Positions 33,228-41,519 of a DNA stretch of 64,000 nt are shown here, in pieces. Numbering within the stretch: position 1 is the first letter of the stretch; each line of letters begins with the position of its first letter. The notes under the pieces are model-generated. The model was given only the letters and a program-made list of their open reading frames with translations, was not told the DNA's origin and did not search any database. The DNA comes from Paenibacillus aquistagni (GTDB lineage Bacteria; Bacillota; Bacilli; Paenibacillales; Paenibacillaceae), in the NCBI RefSeq assembly GCF_900177815.1, contig NZ_FXAZ01000001.1:930001-994000 (forward strand). The letters run 5' to 3'. A program made the translations under genes and the position numbers.

Positions 33228-34208
33228 ATGAACCAGACATCAAACATTTACAAGGAACTCCTGCATGAGGAGGTCGAGGCAGTCGTTCGGAGCGCACATC
33301 TCGCTGCTAGTGAGGACAGCTGGACGTATTCGCTGCTAAGCGGGGGATTGTTTAATACAACCTATCTGTTGAAGATAAAGGATGATAAGCAGTATGTACT
33401 GCGGGTAGCACCTATTAAGCCAGAACTGCTTATGGACTTCGAGAAGACGATGATGGCGGCAGAGCCTTATATCTATTCGCTGTTGGAATCGAAGCAGATT
33501 CCTGTTCCTCGCGTCATCAAGATGGATGACAGCAAGAGCGTAATCCCTCGTTCCTACATCTTGATGGAACGAGTGGAAGGTGTGCCGTTGAACCACGACA
33601 GCATTCCTGAAGGAGCAAGAGAGAAGCTCTTGGCGCAGCTTGGCGGCTATATCAAGATCATGCACACCATTCAGCATGCGAAGTTCGGTTGGCCGACTGC
33701 AGATGGAGATGTGCGAGGAGATGAGCTCTGGTCGAAGGTCCTGTATGGACTTGTCGAAGAAATGACAGCGCGCTTGCGTAACCATCAGTTAGTGGGAGAG
33801 CAAGAACTCATACAGATTGAACGGGTGTACGATTCCTTGAGGGATGCGTATGATGAAGTGCGTCAGCCAAGTCTTGTGCACAATGATCTTTGGGACCCTA
33901 ATATTCTGGCTGCTCAAGTAAATGGAGAGTGGAAGATTACAGCGATTATTGATGTCGACCGAGCGATGTTTGCCGATCCTGAATATGAGTACGTGCTGTG
34001 GGGACAAGGGGAAGCAATCATGCAAGGCTATGGGCACTCACTTGAAGGGACTCCACAAGCGGTCTTGCGAAGAAAGAGCTATCATCTGATGCTGTGCATC
34101 ATGAATACCTATGTATTTGCGGTGGAATATGACGATCAGGCGGCCTTCGAACAATCGAAGCAAGAGATAACAGCATGCCTGCAAACATTGAAAGGTGCGA
34201 TAACATGA
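33228..34208 (+). CDS. APH/choline-kinase-type phosphotransferase
   Basis: 326 residues; the ATG at 33228 is chosen over one 108 bases upstream because AAGGAG stands seven bases before it. Kinase-like motifs: GGLFNTTYLLKI (nucleotide loop), the lysine-equivalent region YVLRVAP, catalytic loop VHNDLWDPNIL with H218, D220 and N225, then IIDVDRA as the metal-binding DFG-equivalent. The family phosphorylates small hydroxylated molecules (aminoglycosides, homoserine, sugars); the substrate cannot be told. It overlaps the DUF523 gene by four bases. Confidence 0.87.
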   Translation: MNQTSNIYKELLHEEVEAVVRSAHLAASEDSWTYSLLSGGLFNTTYLLKIKDDKQYVLRVAPIKPELLMDFEKTMMAAEPYIYSLLESKQIPVPRVIKMDDSKSVIPRSYILMERVEGVPLNHDSIPEGAREKLLAQLGGYIKIMHTIQHAKFGWPTADGDVRGDELWSKVLYGLVEEMTARLRNHQLVGEQELIQIERVYDSLRDAYDEVRQPSLVHNDLWDPNILAAQVNGEWKITAIIDVDRAMFADPEYEYVLWGQGEAIMQGYGHSLEGTPQAVLRRKSYHLMLCIMNTYVFAVEYDDQAAFEQSKQEITACLQTLKGAIT

Positions 34209-34669
34209 TTGTAGTCAGTTCATGCTTGGCAGGGTTAGAAGTAAGGTATAATGCAACCCATCGCTTGAATGACAAGCTGAAGCAATTGGTAGACGAAAAG
34301 AAGGCGGTAACCGTATGCCCAGAAGTGCTCGGCGGACTTCCTACACCGCGTGAACCTGCAGAGATTGTAGGTGGCGATGGTGCAGCCGTGCTCGATGGCC
34401 GCGCCAGAATCTTAGATCGCAAGGGTGCGGATGTCACAGCAGCCTATATCGAAGGTGCCGAGAAGGCGCTTGATGTCGTACGCAAACTCGATGCTTCGCT
34501 TGTTGTCTTAAAAGAAAACAGTCCATCCTGCGGCAGCAGCATGATTTATAATGGCGAATTCAGCGGCGTTCGTTTCGCAGGCGACGGCGTCACCTCCGCA
34601 CTATTGAAGCGCCATGGCTATGAAGTAATTTCGGAAGATGATTTTATGAAGCGGCTTGAGGAGCTGTAA
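34205..34669 (+). CDS. DUF523 family protein
   Basis: 154 residues, start in an ATGA overlap with the kinase gene, with GAAAGGTG upstream. The motifs MIVVSSCLAGLEVRYNATHR, VTVCPEVLGGLPTPREPAEI and LKENSPSCGSSMIYNG are the three conserved blocks of DUF523, with invariant Cys residues that suggest metal or Fe-S binding. The free-standing family is of uncertain function; some relatives are fused to DUF1722, and related proteins are linked to 2-thiouracil desulfuration (TudS). Translational coupling to the kinase suggests joint expression only. Confidence 0.88.
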   Translation: MIVVSSCLAGLEVRYNATHRLNDKLKQLVDEKKAVTVCPEVLGGLPTPREPAEIVGGDGAAVLDGRARILDRKGADVTAAYIEGAEKALDVVRKLDASLVVLKENSPSCGSSMIYNGEFSGVRFAGDGVTSALLKRHGYEVISEDDFMKRLEEL

Positions 34670-34782
34670 CGTATATAGAAGAGAAGGATCTCATCATCTT
34701 ACGGATCTCATCATCATTGTGTGCAGCTTGGGTCTTTTTTCAATCGCTATAAATCAGCTCACAACAGAATGCCTGCAACAAA

Positions 34783-34823
34783 GGGGCCTAGAAGTCAATT
34801 ATGATTTCTAAGCCCCGCTTTTA
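34783..34823 (+). terminator. Terminator after the kinase-DUF523 pair
   Basis: GGGGCCTAGAAGTCA pairs with TGATTTCTAAGCCCC with one mismatch, followed by GCTTTTATT. It is 115 bases past the stop. Confidence 0.7.
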
Positions 34824-34922
34824 TTGTTCTTCTATCCGTTTATACAATAGATGGTTATAAGATTGTCATAGTGATAGTGTGATATCGATATCAGGTCCCC
34901 GAATGTTATTGCTTAAGCTCCG

Positions 34923-35702
34923 TTACGATCCTGTAGAGCGATAATGGCGTACCCCATAGCGCCATATCCCGATGCTTGGAATCAAAAGCAGCACACTGAC
35001 GAGCGGCAAGAGCGCATACCAAGACTGAGCTTCCTTGTGATCCACAAGCACCATAAGCGGTAAATAATTGACGCAGGCGAAGGGCACCACAAATGTAAAG
35101 AAGCGCCTAATGCGCTGGTGATAGATGCTTAGTGGATATTGGGTCATCTCTCGACCGCCATCCGTAAGCACATTCACAATCTCGATGCCTTGAATGGTCC
35201 AAAAGCTTAAGGTGGCCGCCATCATAAAGATGCTTAAGTAGATCAAGACACCGCCGGCTATCATGAACCCAAGCGTCATTAGCTTAATAGTCGTCCAAGG
35301 CGTTGGCATCTGCATCATGGCCCATGCTAACAGTCCGACGCTGAAGGCGAATTTGCCCAGCCGTGTAAATTCGAACTTGGAGCCGAGCACTTGAAGCACT
35401 GTGCTGCGCGGACGAAGCAGAAGTCGATCGAATTCGCCATCGCGTACCAGGCTTGGAAACGTATCAAAGCCTCTGGCGAATATCTCAGTCATGGAAAAGG
35501 CGATGTGAGTCACAGCAAAGCATAGCGCCACCTCATGAAAGGTCCAGCCCTTAATCTGCCCGAAACGTTCAAACAAAAAGTACATAGCGGCCAAGGAGGT
35601 CAATGGCGTTAAGCATTGTCCAATCGTAAGCATGATGAAGGAAGCACGGTATTGAAGCTGGGACTTCAGCAATATGATCATATATCGAAAGTACAAACTC
35701 AT
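34923..35702 (-). CDS. ABC-2 exporter permease 2 (COG3694-like), second system
   Basis: 259 residues starting MSLYFRYMIILLKSQLQYRASF; AAGGAGG is nine bases before this ATG, so the longer upstream frame is rejected. Six helices. The GEFDRLLLRPRSTVLQVLGSKFEFTRLGKF segment after helix 2 is the hallmark loop of this permease type. Third gene of a minus-strand operon, five bases after the COG4587-like permease. Paralogue of the gene at 29152-29955. Substrate unknown. Confidence 0.87.
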   Translation of the reverse strand: MSLYFRYMIILLKSQLQYRASFIMLTIGQCLTPLTSLAAMYFLFERFGQIKGWTFHEVALCFAVTHIAFSMTEIFARGFDTFPSLVRDGEFDRLLLRPRSTVLQVLGSKFEFTRLGKFAFSVGLLAWAMMQMPTPWTTIKLMTLGFMIAGGVLIYLSIFMMAATLSFWTIQGIEIVNVLTDGGREMTQYPLSIYHQRIRRFFTFVVPFACVNYLPLMVLVDHKEAQSWYALLPLVSVLLLIPSIGIWRYGVRHYRSTGS

Positions 35703-35707
35703 CTCAT

Positions 35708-36511
35708 TTACCCTCCTTGAACTACAACTTTGCGCAGAATTCTCTTCATGAGCCAAGCGCCAAGAAGCACCAGCACAGACAGCCAGATAAGCTGCATGCC
35801 AATGCCTTGAATCGCCTCCATCTTCGGAATGTGGCCTGTAAAGATTCGAAGTGGGAAATCAACCGTGTAATGAAACGGCAGCATATATACAATACGCTGC
35901 ATCCATTCAGGCATAAGCGGAACAGGGATAATAAACCCTGCCAAGAACTCCGAGAAGACCGCAAACAGCAGAATCGATCCAGATGGATTCATCGTGACAA
36001 AGACCGAGATGTAGATCAGCATCGAGATGGCAACGACCATGAAGGTACCTACCATTAAGGCAATGAAGAACAGCAACAATGAAGCAGCATCCGCGGGCGG
36101 TGTTAATCCATATGGTGCGGGCAGGAACAAGACAATAATCAGAATCGGCAGACATCGCAGGGCAGCACTGGCTAGACGCTGGCCCAGCAGCTTCGCATAC
36201 CAGAAATCATAGGTGCGGCAGGGACGGCATAGTTCATAGGCGATGTTGCCTGAGGTAATCAGCTGAAACAGCTCATTGTCTCTTATCCATAACATCATAA
36301 GAGAAAGGAAGGCCTGTTTGAGCCAAGAATAGGTAATGACTTGCTCCAAGGTCATTCCAGGGTCCTTCGGTCCAAAAGCGTAGAAGGCTTCGAATACCAT
36401 AATAAATATAAAGCCAAAGAAAAGCTGTGTTGCCAAACCAGCAAGCGCTGCTGCGCGATATTGCAGCCCAAGCTGGAACCGGAGTCTAAGTATTGCCCAT
36501 GAGGACCTCAT
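35708..36511 (-). CDS. ABC-2 exporter permease 1 (COG4587-like), second system
   Basis: 267 residues with six hydrophobic segments. ITSGNIAYELCRPCRTYDFWYAKLLGQRL matches SGGLNTYLVRPVSYFGYRLSAYMGSRV of the cluster permease at 28252-29148, and FHYTVDFPLRIFTGHI corresponds to FKYTIYFPVNVLNGRL. The start codon overlaps the ATPase stop by four bases (ATGA). Confidence 0.87.
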   Translation of the reverse strand: MRSSWAILRLRFQLGLQYRAAALAGLATQLFFGFIFIMVFEAFYAFGPKDPGMTLEQVITYSWLKQAFLSLMMLWIRDNELFQLITSGNIAYELCRPCRTYDFWYAKLLGQRLASAALRCLPILIIVLFLPAPYGLTPPADAASLLLFFIALMVGTFMVVAISMLIYISVFVTMNPSGSILLFAVFSEFLAGFIIPVPLMPEWMQRIVYMLPFHYTVDFPLRIFTGHIPKMEAIQGIGMQLIWLSVLVLLGAWLMKRILRKVVVQGG

Positions 36512-37485
36512 AGCTGATACTCCTTATACATCTGAACAATAATATCTTCGATCGGCTGTGCTTGAATGGTTACATCCATAAGTTGAACCTGATTGGCCAG
36601 CTGCGAGATCACATCAGACACATTGGTCAGCTCTGTGTCTACACTGAGGATCGCTCGATTAGCGGTAGTGGATAAGATGGACACTTCAGGGAGGTGTAGC
36701 GGCTGATCATAGTCCTGATATTCAGCGGTAATGGTCCTTCGTGTGCCAAACTTGCCTCTTAGCCCTTGTATATTGCCATCGTATAGAAGGGTACCCTTCC
36801 CGATCAACAGAATACGCTCTGCCAATGCCTCTATATCATTCATATCATGCGTGGTTAAAATAATCGTGATGCCGCGCTCTTTGTTGATTCTCTGGATGAA
36901 CTGGCGAACCGCGATCTTAGAGACAGCATCAAGCCCGATGGTCGGTTCATCCAAAAATAAAATGTCAGGACTGTGGAGGAGCGACGCTCCGATCTCACAG
37001 CGCATCCGCTGTCCAAGGCTTAGCTGACGAACTGGCGTATGTATGATCTCTGATAGATCCAACGTCTCAATCAACAACTCCAAGGTCGCCTTGTAGGAAT
37101 GTTCAGGTATCTTGTAAATATCACGCAGCAGCTCATAGGAGTCCATAACCGGAACGTCCCACCATAACTGAGTGCGTTGTCCAAATACAACGCCGATGTT
37201 CTTCACGTAGAGAGTACGATCCTCCCACGGCGTATAGCCCATAATGCTGCAAGTTCCATGATCGGGTACAAGAATTCCGCTCATGATCTTAATGGTGGTG
37301 GACTTGCCTGCACCATTAGGGCCGATGTAGCCCACAATCTCTCCTGCTGGAATGGTAAATGAAATATCCTTGATTGCTTCTACTGTGGTGTACTCGCGAT
37401 GAAACACCGACTTGACGGCATGCCACAGGCCTGATGGGCGCTTTGCCACCAGGAACGATTTGCTTATTCCGTTGACTTCGATCAA
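36508..37485 (-). CDS. ABC-2 exporter ATP-binding protein, second system
   Basis: 325 residues from a TTG at 37485 preceded by AAAGGAGGG; the ATG 66 bases further up would place the ribosome site inside the coding sequence. Walker A GPNGAGKS, GQRTQLWWDVPV, signature LSLGQ, Walker B ILFLDE and switch LTTH are all present. Same WW motif, TTG start and C-terminal extension as the ATPase at 27249-28304, so the two systems are paralogous. COG4586-type ATPases work with two dissimilar permeases, both encoded next. The export substrate is unknown; drug or lipid export is typical guesswork. Confidence 0.9.
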   Translation of the reverse strand: MIEVNGISKSFLVAKRPSGLWHAVKSVFHREYTTVEAIKDISFTIPAGEIVGYIGPNGAGKSTTIKIMSGILVPDHGTCSIMGYTPWEDRTLYVKNIGVVFGQRTQLWWDVPVMDSYELLRDIYKIPEHSYKATLELLIETLDLSEIIHTPVRQLSLGQRMRCEIGASLLHSPDILFLDEPTIGLDAVSKIAVRQFIQRINKERGITIILTTHDMNDIEALAERILLIGKGTLLYDGNIQGLRGKFGTRRTITAEYQDYDQPLHLPEVSILSTTANRAILSVDTELTNVSDVISQLANQVQLMDVTIQAQPIEDIIVQMYKEYQL

Positions 37486-37604
37486 GTGATAACCCTCCTT
37501 TATAATGAAATGTATACTGTCAAAAAAGAGACAGGGAGAATATGGTATCACTTTATATGGTTCAGTGTCAATATTCTTTTTTTAAGTAAAAAGAATCGGA
37601 CACA

Positions 37605-37634
37605 TTGAGTTCCACGTCATCTTCCGATTATAAT
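37605..37634 (+). promoter_or_regulatory. Sigma-A promoter of the ABC-F gene
   Basis: TTGAGT (37605-37610), 18-bp spacer, TATAAT (37629-37634); start codon 37 bases downstream. Confidence 0.65.
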
Positions 37635-37670
37635 AGGACAAGTACAAATCTAACGGAAAAGGTGTCATGA

Positions 37671-39227
37671 ATGAGCATTTTAAATGTAGAACGTTTAAGT
37701 CATGGATTTGGTGACCGTGCAATCTTCAGTGATGTATCCTTCCGCCTGCTAAAAGGCGAGCATATTGGACTCATCGGGGCGAATGGCGAAGGCAAATCCA
37801 CCTTTATGAATATCATTACAGGAAAGCTCCAGCCTGATGATGGCAAGGTTGAATGGTCGAAGCGGGTGCGTGTCGGTTATCTGGACCAGCATGCAGTTCT
37901 GTCCAAAGGGCAGACGATTCAGGATGTGCTGCGCAGCGCCTTTCAATATCTGTTTGATCTTGAGCAGGAAATGAATGATATGTATGGCAAGATGGGCGAA
38001 GTGGGTCCTGAGGAGCTTGAGCAGCTGCTTGAGGAGGTAGGCACGATTCAAGATACGCTTACGAATCAAGACTTTTATCTCATTGATGCGAAGATTCAAG
38101 AGACTGCTCGCGGACTTGGGATAACGGATATTGGGCTTGACCGCGACGTTACGGATTTGAGCGGCGGACAGCGGACCAAGATTCTGCTTGCGAAGCTGCT
38201 CTTGGAGAAGCCGGATATTCTGCTCTTGGACGAGCCGACAAACTATTTGGATGAAGTGCATATTGAATGGCTCAAGCGTTATTTGCAAGAGTACGAGAAT
38301 GCATTTATCCTGATCTCCCACGATATTCCATTCCTTAATAGCGTTATTAACCTGATTTACCATATGGAAAATCAACAGCTCACACGCTACGTCGGGGACT
38401 ATGATCAGTTCCAGCAGGTGTACGAGATGAAGAAGCAGCAATTGGAGTCAGCGTACAAGCGTCAGCAGCAGGAGATTGCGGAGCTGAAGGACTTCGTTGC
38501 CCGCAACAAGGCAAGCGTTGCGACACGCAACATGGCGATGTCAAGACAGAAGAAGCTTGATAAGATGGATGTCATTGAGCTTGCGAAGGAGAAGCCGAAG
38601 CCGCAGTTCAACTTCAAGGAATCAAGAGCCTCCTCGAAGCTTGTGTTCGAGACAACGGGACTTGTCATTGGGTATGACAGCCCACTATCAAGACCGCTTG
38701 ATCTTCGAATGGAACGCGGACAGAAGATCGCCTTAGTCGGCGCGAACGGCATCGGGAAGACGACCTTGCTGCGCAGCATCTTAGGCGAAATCCCAGCTCT
38801 CGAAGGAAGCGTCGAGCTTGGAGACAACCTCGATATCGGGTATTTCGAGCAAGAGATGAAAGAAGGCAACTACAAGACGTGTATCGAGGAGATCTGGGAG
38901 ACATTCCCGGCCTTCACGCAATTCGAGGTACGTGCAGCGTTGGCGAAGTGCGGATTGACGACAAAGCATATTGAGAGCAAGATTCAAGTGCTTAGCGGTG
39001 GGGAAAAGGCGAAGGTTCGCCTGTGCAAGCTCATCAATCGCGAGACCAATCTGTTGGTGCTCGATGAGCCGACAAACCATTTGGATGTTGATGCTAAGGA
39101 CGAATTGAAGCGCGCACTGAAGGCTTTTAAAGGCAGCATCCTCTTGATCTCACACGAACCAGAATTCTACCGCGACGTGGTTACGGATACTTGGAACTGC
39201 GAATCGTGGACAACTAAGGTGTTCTAA
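37671..39227 (+). CDS. ABC-F family ATPase
   Basis: 518 residues with two nucleotide-binding domains and no membrane segment. First domain: GANGEGKST, signature LSGGQ, LLLDEPTN; second: GANGIGKTT, LSGGEKAKVRL, LVLDEPTNHLD. Between them is the P-site tRNA interaction linker (about 235-320, MKKQQLESAYKRQQQEIAELKDFVARNKASVATRNMAMSRQKKLDKMDVI). ABC-F proteins act on the ribosome, as translation factors or antibiotic protectors. The short C-terminal end and medium linker favour a housekeeping type (YkpA/YbiT-like) over a resistance protein, but this cannot be settled by reading. Own promoter and terminator. Confidence 0.92.
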   Translation: MSILNVERLSHGFGDRAIFSDVSFRLLKGEHIGLIGANGEGKSTFMNIITGKLQPDDGKVEWSKRVRVGYLDQHAVLSKGQTIQDVLRSAFQYLFDLEQEMNDMYGKMGEVGPEELEQLLEEVGTIQDTLTNQDFYLIDAKIQETARGLGITDIGLDRDVTDLSGGQRTKILLAKLLLEKPDILLLDEPTNYLDEVHIEWLKRYLQEYENAFILISHDIPFLNSVINLIYHMENQQLTRYVGDYDQFQQVYEMKKQQLESAYKRQQQEIAELKDFVARNKASVATRNMAMSRQKKLDKMDVIELAKEKPKPQFNFKESRASSKLVFETTGLVIGYDSPLSRPLDLRMERGQKIALVGANGIGKTTLLRSILGEIPALEGSVELGDNLDIGYFEQEMKEGNYKTCIEEIWETFPAFTQFEVRAALAKCGLTTKHIESKIQVLSGGEKAKVRLCKLINRETNLLVLDEPTNHLDVDAKDELKRALKAFKGSILLISHEPEFYRDVVTDTWNCESWTTKVF

Positions 39228-39240
39228 TTGATGCACACGA

Positions 39241-39282
39241 GCCTGTCCTTGCTGCAATTGTGCGGCGGGGATAGGCTTTTTA
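39241..39282 (+). terminator. Terminator of the ABC-F gene
   Basis: GCCTGTCCTTGCTGC (39241-39255) and GCGGCGGGGATAGGC (39262-39276) pair with G-U wobbles, then TTTTT. Confidence 0.85.
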
Positions 39283-39304
39283 TATAATAGGGAGAGATCG
39301 CATG

Positions 39305-40423
39305 TTAACCAATGTTTGATTGACTCTTATTGTGTCTTTTCATCGTTTGCTGTCTGATCCAGCAAACGACAAACAGCAGCGGCAAATAAATGAATAGAAA
39401 AGACAATACCGTTGTATTAACCATTTGCTCAAGAAGCTCCAAATGTTTTGGAGACTGGATTGAGCTGCACAGAATAAAGACGATTCCGGTAGTGATGTAC
39501 ACAATGGCATGTGATTTGGCCTTATATTCCTGCATGAATATTCTTGATGATGACCACAGCGCGAGACACAATGGACCGATGATGACAATGAGCCACGTAA
39601 ATACATAGATATACTCAAAGCGTTCGATCAAACGAAAACTGATCGTCTTGGATAGTTTTAGCGTTGGCCATTCGATGATACTTAGAAAGTCAACATCGAA
39701 ATAGGCGACTGAGAATATAAAGATAAGCACATAGAGCAGTGTGGTATACACTATAGCAGCGATTCCGACCCGCTTGTTGTGTTTATGTATGCTGACAAAT
39801 GGAGCATACACTAGGAACATCTCAATCCCTGCGAACAAGGGCAAGGACAGCTTTAGCGAGATCCAATACTCTTTTAGATTATGGTTAAACAGAGGCAGCA
39901 GTTCAGTAAGCGACGCGAATTTGAACGGATAAAAAAAGATGAGGATCAACAAGCTTGGAAACAATACTCCCCAAAAATTCATGCCCACCACAACACGAAA
40001 CCCGCCTGCAACCATATACATGGCCGTCAGGAGTATGATGAGACACCATAGCCAGATCGGCGTGTAAGGAAACACCCAGATTTGAATAATGTTAACGTAG
40101 GTGCGCAAGTAAAATACAAGCACCATAATGAAATAAAGATACAATAGACTGTTCAGAACGCGTCCAATCGTCTTGCCGAAGATGGAAGTATGTAGGGACA
40201 TAATATCTCCTTTGGGCGCTTGCGTCACAAGATAAAAGAACATCAGCAATAGAAGGCTGAATAGAATCCCGCATAAGAGCAAGGTCACCCACGAATCCTG
40301 CTCAGCTCCTCTCATCAGCACCATAGAGAAGTTAAGCATGCCTACGCCAGTTTGAGAGCCGTGAATCAGAAAGAAGAAGAGCAGCGGATAAATGGTTACT
40401 TTTTTGTCTAATGTATATCGCAA
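39305..40423 (-). CDS. GerB-type spore germination permease (third gene of A-C-B operon)
   Basis: 372 residues, ten predicted helices, APC-superfamily-like. The N-terminal KKVTIYPLLFFFLIHGSQTGVGML region contains the family's conserved GxGxxG-like turn. This is the B subunit of a nutrient germinant receptor in the spore inner membrane, thought to bind the nutrient. Seven bases separate it from the upstream Ger(x)C gene. The gene order A-C-B is a known variant; the divergent operon at 43208 is A-B-C. Confidence 0.93.
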   Translation of the reverse strand: MRYTLDKKVTIYPLLFFFLIHGSQTGVGMLNFSMVLMRGAEQDSWVTLLLCGILFSLLLLMFFYLVTQAPKGDIMSLHTSIFGKTIGRVLNSLLYLYFIMVLVFYLRTYVNIIQIWVFPYTPIWLWCLIILLTAMYMVAGGFRVVVGMNFWGVLFPSLLILIFFYPFKFASLTELLPLFNHNLKEYWISLKLSLPLFAGIEMFLVYAPFVSIHKHNKRVGIAAIVYTTLLYVLIFIFSVAYFDVDFLSIIEWPTLKLSKTISFRLIERFEYIYVFTWLIVIIGPLCLALWSSSRIFMQEYKAKSHAIVYITTGIVFILCSSIQSPKHLELLEQMVNTTVLSFLFIYLPLLFVVCWIRQQTMKRHNKSQSNIG

Positions 40424-40430
40424 CGTATCA

Positions 40431-41519
40431 TCATATCCCTTCGCTATTCTTGCCTGATTGGTCCGTTTCCTGCATATCGACCTTCACTTCAATATCAACC
40501 TTCATATTTGGATATACCTGCTCATAGAACGTATCTGCATTCCAATCACGTTGATGCTGTCTGACAAAGTTGCCAAATCCGATCGGATCAAGCTTTGCCT
40601 TTTGAAACGAACGGACGAGCTTGTCCAATTGCTGCTCCAAGTTATGTTCTAGCTCTTGAATGAGCATCTGATTATCCGAGGTAAACATATTTTCAGGATA
40701 ATCCTGAAAGAAGCCTTTTACTCTCACGACATATCTCACGTGGTCCTTAGCATAATACTTTTGCTTCAGTCCGCCTGACATACAATGGAAGACGATTTCT
40801 TTTTTTGCGCCTCCTTTCATAATGTCGGCAGGGTAGACGCCATAGATATGATCTCCTAGCATCAGTTTAAATAGGAAGGATTCAACGTAGTTGATCTTCA
40901 TCTTCAGCTGGTCACGTTTAAAAATGCCATATCCTGAAAATGAGACTCTTTGCTGTGGACCTACGTCTATAATGGGCAGAGAGCTGTCTTGTCCTTTTGA
41001 AAAATAATTTTTTAAGTAATAATGCATATTTCCAGTTGGGAAATTCCCATTTTCCATCGTCTGCGTTAACAAATTCTCCAGATGCTCGGGATCTCTTGCT
41101 TGTATCATGGTGAAAATGTCAATCATAGGTGCTTCAGAAATCACCATATAGACGTTGCTGCTCACTTTGGGGTCAATACAGATGGTTTCAGAGAATTGAT
41201 TGATCCCTTCTCTTGCAAACCTTTCACCGACGATCATAACTTTCAATTTGGCAATAGAGATAGGCCTTGAAGAAGCATCGCTCATTTTGGATAAAATGAT
41301 GCGTGCTCTCTTGCCATCTGCTTCGAGCAAAAAATTGTCTCCTAGCTCAGACTTTTTATAGTCTGCGAACATGGAGATGCCATGATATCCATTGTCTGTC
41401 TTATCAAAGCCGAGCACACTAATGATTTGCACTTCATCTATGATCGTCTTATGAACACAGCTCGTTAGCAGCAGGAAGCATAGCAGCAGCAATGCCCCTC
41501 TGCGACAACTATTTTTCAT
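40431..41519 (-). CDS. Ger(x)C-type germination lipoprotein (A-C-B operon)
   Basis: 362 residues starting MKNSCRRGALLLLCFLLLTSC, with AGGAG 11 bases upstream. The signal peptide ends with the lipobox LTSC (Cys ~21), so it is anchored as a lipoprotein. Domain order: ISVLGFDKTDNGYHGISMFADY (N-terminal domain), middle domain with FSGYGIFKRDQLKM, and C-terminal DPIGFGNFVRQHQRDWN ... KVDIEVKVDMQETDQ. It is the C subunit of the receptor. It starts 11 bases inside the gerA-type gene and is translationally coupled. Confidence 0.93.
   Translation of the reverse strand: MKNSCRRGALLLLCFLLLTSCVHKTIIDEVQIISVLGFDKTDNGYHGISMFADYKKSELGDNFLLEADGKRARIILSKMSDASSRPISIAKLKVMIVGERFAREGINQFSETICIDPKVSSNVYMVISEAPMIDIFTMIQARDPEHLENLLTQTMENGNFPTGNMHYYLKNYFSKGQDSSLPIIDVGPQQRVSFSGYGIFKRDQLKMKINYVESFLFKLMLGDHIYGVYPADIMKGGAKKEIVFHCMSGGLKQKYYAKDHVRYVVRVKGFFQDYPENMFTSDNQMLIQELEHNLEQQLDKLVRSFQKAKLDPIGFGNFVRQHQRDWNADTFYEQVYPNMKVDIEVKVDMQETDQSGKNSEGI

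Noticed and set aside
34875-34895. GATATCGATATC palindrome between convergent genes
   Set aside because: Low-complexity 12-bp palindrome with no promoter nearby; no function can be argued.
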